Shown here in pieces: positions 7,545-10,230 of a stretch of DNA of 10,230 bases. This DNA comes from Candidatus Saccharicenans sp. Lineage in GTDB: Bacteria > Acidobacteriota > Aminicenantia > Aminicenantales > Saccharicenantaceae. The stretch is from positions 4,454 through 14,683 of the forward strand of contig JANLGB010000034.1 in assembly GCA_024653405.1 (NCBI GenBank). Reading direction: 5' to 3'. The notes beneath the pieces are model-generated. The model did no database searches. It was given only the letters and a program-made list of their open reading frames with translations, and was not told the DNA's origin. A program made the position numbers and the translations under genes. Position 1 is the first letter of the stretch; each line of letters opens with the position of its first letter.

Positions 7545-7575
7545 TTGACTTGGAAGTAGCCAGGCAAGTTATAAT
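7545..7575 (+). promoter_or_regulatory. Sigma-70-type promoter for the M3 peptidase gene
   Basis: TTGACT (7545-7550) and a perfect TATAAT (7570-7575) are separated by 19 nt, two more than the optimum. Transcription would begin near 7582, leaving a leader of about 40 nt that ends in the strong AGGAGG site at 7611-7616. The long spacer suggests a moderate or activator-assisted promoter. Confidence 0.65.
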
Positions 7576-7621
7576 CATTACCTCACTGCGCTTGATTATT
7601 AACTCCAGAAAGGAGGCTCCC

Positions 7622-9754
7622 ATGCCAGAAAACTTCAAGCTTAACCGGTTATTGGGCCCAGGCCTTTTGGCCGTCTGTTTTTTATTATTTATCTTGTCGG
7701 TCGGCCAACCGCTGGCGGCCCAAGAAAAGGATAACCCTTTCTTTTCTGCTTTTAACACCCCGTTTGAAACTCCACCCTTTGACCTGATTAAGAGCGAGCA
7801 TTTTCTTCCGGCCATCAAAAAGGGAATCGAGCTGCATCAGGCCGAGATTGAAGCCATCGTCAACAACCCTCAGCCGCCGACCTTCGAGAACACCATTTTG
7901 GCCTTTGACCGCAGTGGCCAATTCCTGGAAAGGGTTCAGGCTGTCTTCGGCAGCCTGCAGAGCGCCAATACTTCACCCGAACTGCAGAAAGTTGCCGAGC
8001 AGGCCACTCCCCTGACCAGCCAGCACCGTTCCAGCATCTACCTCAACGACAAACTGTTCGCCCGCATCAAGGCTGTGTATGACCGCCGGGCCCGTCTCAA
8101 GCTGGGTCCGGAAGAAAAATTCCTGCTGGAAAAAATTTACCAGGACTTTGTCCGGGCTGGAGCCCTGCTCGGGCCGGATGATAAGGAAAGGCTCCGCCAG
8201 ATAAACAGCCAGCTATCTATGCTGTCGCTGAAATTCGGCAACAACGTGCTGCAGGAGACCAACAGCTCCCGCCTGGTCATCGAGAACCCGAAGCATCTGG
8301 CCGGCCTGCCTCAGAATGTCATCGACAGCGCGGCCGAGACCGCCAGGAAAATGGGGCTTGAAGGCAAGTGGGTTTTCACCACCCAGGTTCCCAGCATGAC
8401 CCCCTTCCTGCAGTATGCTAAGAACCGCGAGCTGCGCCGGCGTCTGTTTGAAGCCTACCTCAGCCGGGGCGACAGGTTCAATGAGTACGACAACAAGGAA
8501 ATTATCAAAAAGATAATCGCCCTACGCACCGAGCGGGCCAGGTTGCTGGGCTACCCGACCTTTGCCCATTACGCCATAGAGACCAACATGGCCCGGACCC
8601 CCGAGAAGGTGGAGGAGTTCCTGATGGAACTCTGGCAGTATGCCCTGAAACGGGCCAAGGCCGAACTGGCCGAGATGCAGCAGATCGCCGACGAGGAAGG
8701 AGCTGATTTCAAGATTGCCCCCTGGGATTGGTGGTACTATGCCGAAAAGCTGCGCCAGAAAAAGTACGACCTGAAGGACGATGAAGTCCGACCTTATTTT
8801 TCTATCGACAACGTCCGGAACGGGATGTTCACCCTGGCCGGACTGCTCTACGGTCTGAAATTCGAAAAGCTGAACAACGTTTTAGTATACCATCCCGAAG
8901 TTGAAGTTTATGAAGTCAAGGAAAAGAACGGCCAGCACGTAGGGTTGCTGTATCTTGATTTCTTCCCCCGGGCTTCCAAGAGAAGCGGAGCCTGGTCCGG
9001 GGCGCTGCGCCGTCAGAGCTACCAGAACGGCAAGCGAGTGGCCCCGCTTTCAACCATAACCTGCAACTTTACCCGGCCGACAGAAAAGCTCCCGGCCCTG
9101 CTGTCGCTGGATGAGGTCCAGACCGCCTTTCACGAGTTCGGGCATTCGCTGGCCACTCTTCTGGCTAACGCCAAGTACAAAAACCGCTTCGTTCCGCGGG
9201 ACGGGGTGGAACTTCCTTCGCAGATCATGGAAAACTGGGTCACCGAACCGGAATTCCTGAAAATGTACGCCAGGCACTATGCCACCGGAGAAGTCATCCC
9301 CGATACCCTGATTAAGAAAATCCAAAACAGCTCCCTCTTCAACCAGGGTTTTGCTTCAACCGAATACCTGGCGGCTTCTCTGCTGGACCTTCACTGGCAC
9401 AAGACCATCTTCAGCGAAGACTATGAAGTCAATGATTTTGAGCGGAAAGTGCTGACTCAGCTCGGCCTGATTGAGGCCATCGCTCCCCGCTACCGCAGCA
9501 CCTACTTCCAGCATATTTTTTCCGGCGGTTACTCGGCCGGATATTATGTCTACATCTGGGCCGAAGTGCTCGACAGCGACGCCTTTGAAGCCTTCAAGGA
9601 GCGTGGCCTTTTTGACCAGAAAACAGCTCTTAAGTTCCGGCAGGAAATCCTGGAAAAATACGGCACGGCTGATTTCCTGAACCAGTATATTAAGTTCCGC
9701 GGCCGTGAACCCCGTAAAGAGCCCTTACTGAAAAAGCGCGGTTTCATAGAATAA
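7622..9754 (+). CDS. M3 family metallopeptidase (Dcp-type), exported
   Basis: From ATG at 7622 the product is 710 residues, close to the usual Dcp length plus a signal. Residues 1-34 are a signal peptide: basic start, hydrophobic LLAVCFLLFIL, and LAAQ before EKDNPF, with cleavage likely near 33-34. The N-terminal part (FETPPFDLIKSEHFLPAI, then PPTFENTI) is typical of oligopeptidase A/Dcp. The zinc site is HEFGH (504-508), where H504 and H508 bind zinc and E505 is catalytic; the third ligand is probably E530 in GVELPSQ. The C-terminal GGYSAGYYVYIWAEVLDSDAF matches the Dcp substrate-binding region. Dcp enzymes remove C-terminal dipeptides from small peptides; this one should act in the periplasm or outside. 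The start is fixed by AGGAGG five bases upstream and by the signal peptide, although the frame stays open to 7436. It is transcribed alone, divergently from the hydrolase operon. Confidence 0.95.
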   Translation: MPENFKLNRLLGPGLLAVCFLLFILSVGQPLAAQEKDNPFFSAFNTPFETPPFDLIKSEHFLPAIKKGIELHQAEIEAIVNNPQPPTFENTILAFDRSGQFLERVQAVFGSLQSANTSPELQKVAEQATPLTSQHRSSIYLNDKLFARIKAVYDRRARLKLGPEEKFLLEKIYQDFVRAGALLGPDDKERLRQINSQLSMLSLKFGNNVLQETNSSRLVIENPKHLAGLPQNVIDSAAETARKMGLEGKWVFTTQVPSMTPFLQYAKNRELRRRLFEAYLSRGDRFNEYDNKEIIKKIIALRTERARLLGYPTFAHYAIETNMARTPEKVEEFLMELWQYALKRAKAELAEMQQIADEEGADFKIAPWDWWYYAEKLRQKKYDLKDDEVRPYFSIDNVRNGMFTLAGLLYGLKFEKLNNVLVYHPEVEVYEVKEKNGQHVGLLYLDFFPRASKRSGAWSGALRRQSYQNGKRVAPLSTITCNFTRPTEKLPALLSLDEVQTAFHEFGHSLATLLANAKYKNRFVPRDGVELPSQIMENWVTEPEFLKMYARHYATGEVIPDTLIKKIQNSSLFNQGFASTEYLAASLLDLHWHKTIFSEDYEVNDFERKVLTQLGLIEAIAPRYRSTYFQHIFSGGYSAGYYVYIWAEVLDSDAFEAFKERGLFDQKTALKFRQEILEKYGTADFLNQYIKFRGREPRKEPLLKKRGFIE

Positions 9755-9981
9755 AGGCGGTCAAGGCCGTCCTGACCAGATGTCGGGCTGGTCTGGCAAT
9801 CCGTTATTAGGAATGGATTTTGTTCAGGTAGCCTCGTCTGTCTCAAATTGAGAAAGAAAAAATGGGAATTTCTCACGACTAACCATCAGGATTTTGATTT
9901 TCTTATAGGTTCTGGCTGACAGAAGGAGATGCTTATTAAGACCTTATGCCTTTTATAGATATCAGTGCGCTCTAATCTCAG

Positions 9982-10020
9982 AGCTGAGGATAAAAAATAA
10001 TAAAATTTCTTTCCTCAGCT
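9982..10020. repeat. 9-bp inverted repeat with A+T-rich loop
   Basis: AGCTGAGGA (9982-9990) and TCCTCAGCT (10012-10020) are perfect complements around a 21-nt A+T-rich loop. A further CTCAG at 9977-9981 can pair with CTGAG at 9984-9988, so the central arm has two possible partners. No T-tract follows on the plus strand, which argues against a simple terminator. It could be part of a transcribed structured RNA, or a protein site. Confidence 0.45.
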
Positions 10021-10098
10021 ATCGGCAGAAAGCTATTCCCATCATTGTCTTTGTTCCAAAGGTTGGTTATAAGGGAAGTTTATAAGAAATGGCGGTGT

Positions 10099-10200
10099 CT
10101 TTTGGACGAGATTCGAACTTTCTTTGAACAAAATCCGCTTGCTGACTTTGATTGAATCCCGCCCAGCGTTTCCGTCCGCCTCCGCTTCGCTTCGGCGAGC
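10099..10200 (-). other. T-arm-like structured element, possibly multicopy
   Basis: On the minus strand GTTCGAATCTCGTCC looks like the T-loop and 3' half of a tRNA, but the matching 5' T-stem, anticodon arm and acceptor are missing, so no tRNA gene is called. Instead GGGATTC (complement of 10154-10160) pairs with GAATCTC (complement of 10108-10114) with one G-U. GGAC (complement of 10174-10177) can pair with GTCC (complement of 10104-10107). A GC-rich patch of CCGCTTCGCTTCGG type follows at 10181-10196. The mix of a tRNA-like motif and GC-rich repeats in otherwise A+T-rich spacer suggests a mobile or repeated intergenic element, or a degenerate tRNA remnant. This is inference. Confidence 0.3.
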
Positions 10201-10230
10201 AAAACAGAAAAATTTTCTAAACATTTTTTT

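Larger units (their letters stand above)
9755..10230. other. Noncoding, A+T-richer region after the peptidase gene
   Basis: These 476 bases have no credible gene: open frames are short, lack ribosome sites and have unusual composition. Just after the peptidase stop, GACCAG (9774-9779) and CTGGTC (9788-9793) form a 6-bp hairpin, but no T-run follows, so it is not a canonical terminator. TCTCAAATTGAGA (9841-9853) is a small palindrome. A larger inverted repeat and a tRNA-T-arm-like element lie further right and are listed separately. The last bases include AGAAAA/TTTTCT (10206-10218) and a T-run running to the window edge. The next gene must lie outside. Confidence 0.6.

Noticed and set aside
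7436..7621. 62-residue N-terminal extension of the M3 peptidase
   Set aside because: The frame is open, but ATG at 7622 has an AGGAGG site at ideal spacing followed by a signal peptide, and the promoter at 7545-7575 lies inside the extension.
9774..9793. Intrinsic terminator after the peptidase gene
   Set aside because: The hairpin has only 6 bp and no following T-run; the nearest short T-tract is well downstream.
10104..10160. tRNA gene on the minus strand
   Set aside because: Only the T-loop and 3' side look right. The 5' T-stem does not pair, and no D-arm, anticodon arm or acceptor can be built.
10042..10224. 60-codon minus-strand open frame at the right edge
   Set aside because: It has no ribosome site, runs through the T-arm-like and GC-rich patch, and its translation has no domain character.

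Overview
The window looks like chromosomal DNA of a free-living, Gram-negative, probably anaerobic bacterium. The support is a lipoprotein-type signal on a large glycoside hydrolase, an exported M3 metallopeptidase of the Dcp type, and a diiron flavodiiron protein of the kind anaerobes use against O2 or NO. Coding DNA is G+C-rich and uses ATG and GTG starts with clear Shine-Dalgarno sites. The gene set and protein style would suit an uncultured heterotroph such as a member of the Acidobacteriota/Aminicenantes. That placement is inference and cannot be fixed from this sequence. I see no phage, transposon, CRISPR array, rRNA or complete tRNA gene.

Layout. Positions 2-235 (+) are the 3' end of an unrecognised gene that converges on the leftward block across 44 bp of A+T-rich DNA. 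From 7356 down to 280 five genes lie on the minus strand. In transcription order they are a GH106-like glycoside hydrolase lipoprotein (7356-4165), a UPF0371/DUF1846 protein (4168-2654, 4-nt overlap), a five-helix membrane protein resembling the YIP1 family (2639-1980, possibly from 2657), a YpeA-like GNAT acetyltransferase (1970-1536, its ribosome site overlapping the previous stop), and a flavodiiron protein (1458-280). The first four are tightly packed and probably form one operon. The flavodiiron gene follows a 77-nt gap that holds two inverted repeats and a weak promoter, so it may have control of its own.

Positions 7357-7621 are a divergent control region. It has a strong leftward promoter (TTGACA, 16 nt, TATAAA) for the hydrolase operon and a rightward promoter (TTGACT, 19 nt, TATAAT) for the peptidase gene at 7622-9754. 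A 12-bp perfect palindrome abuts the rightward -35 box. The hydrolase and the peptidase are both predicted to be exported, so this divergent pair may serve breakdown of external or periplasmic carbohydrate and peptides.

Positions 9755-10230 are noncoding and A+T-richer. They contain a 9-bp inverted repeat with competing pairings, a stretch resembling the T-arm of a tRNA inside a foldable element, and a T-rich right end. This is the least explained part of the window. I found no convincing new multi-gene system. The main items of interest are the coupled DUF1846 gene, the two candidate operator regions and the right-hand structured element.
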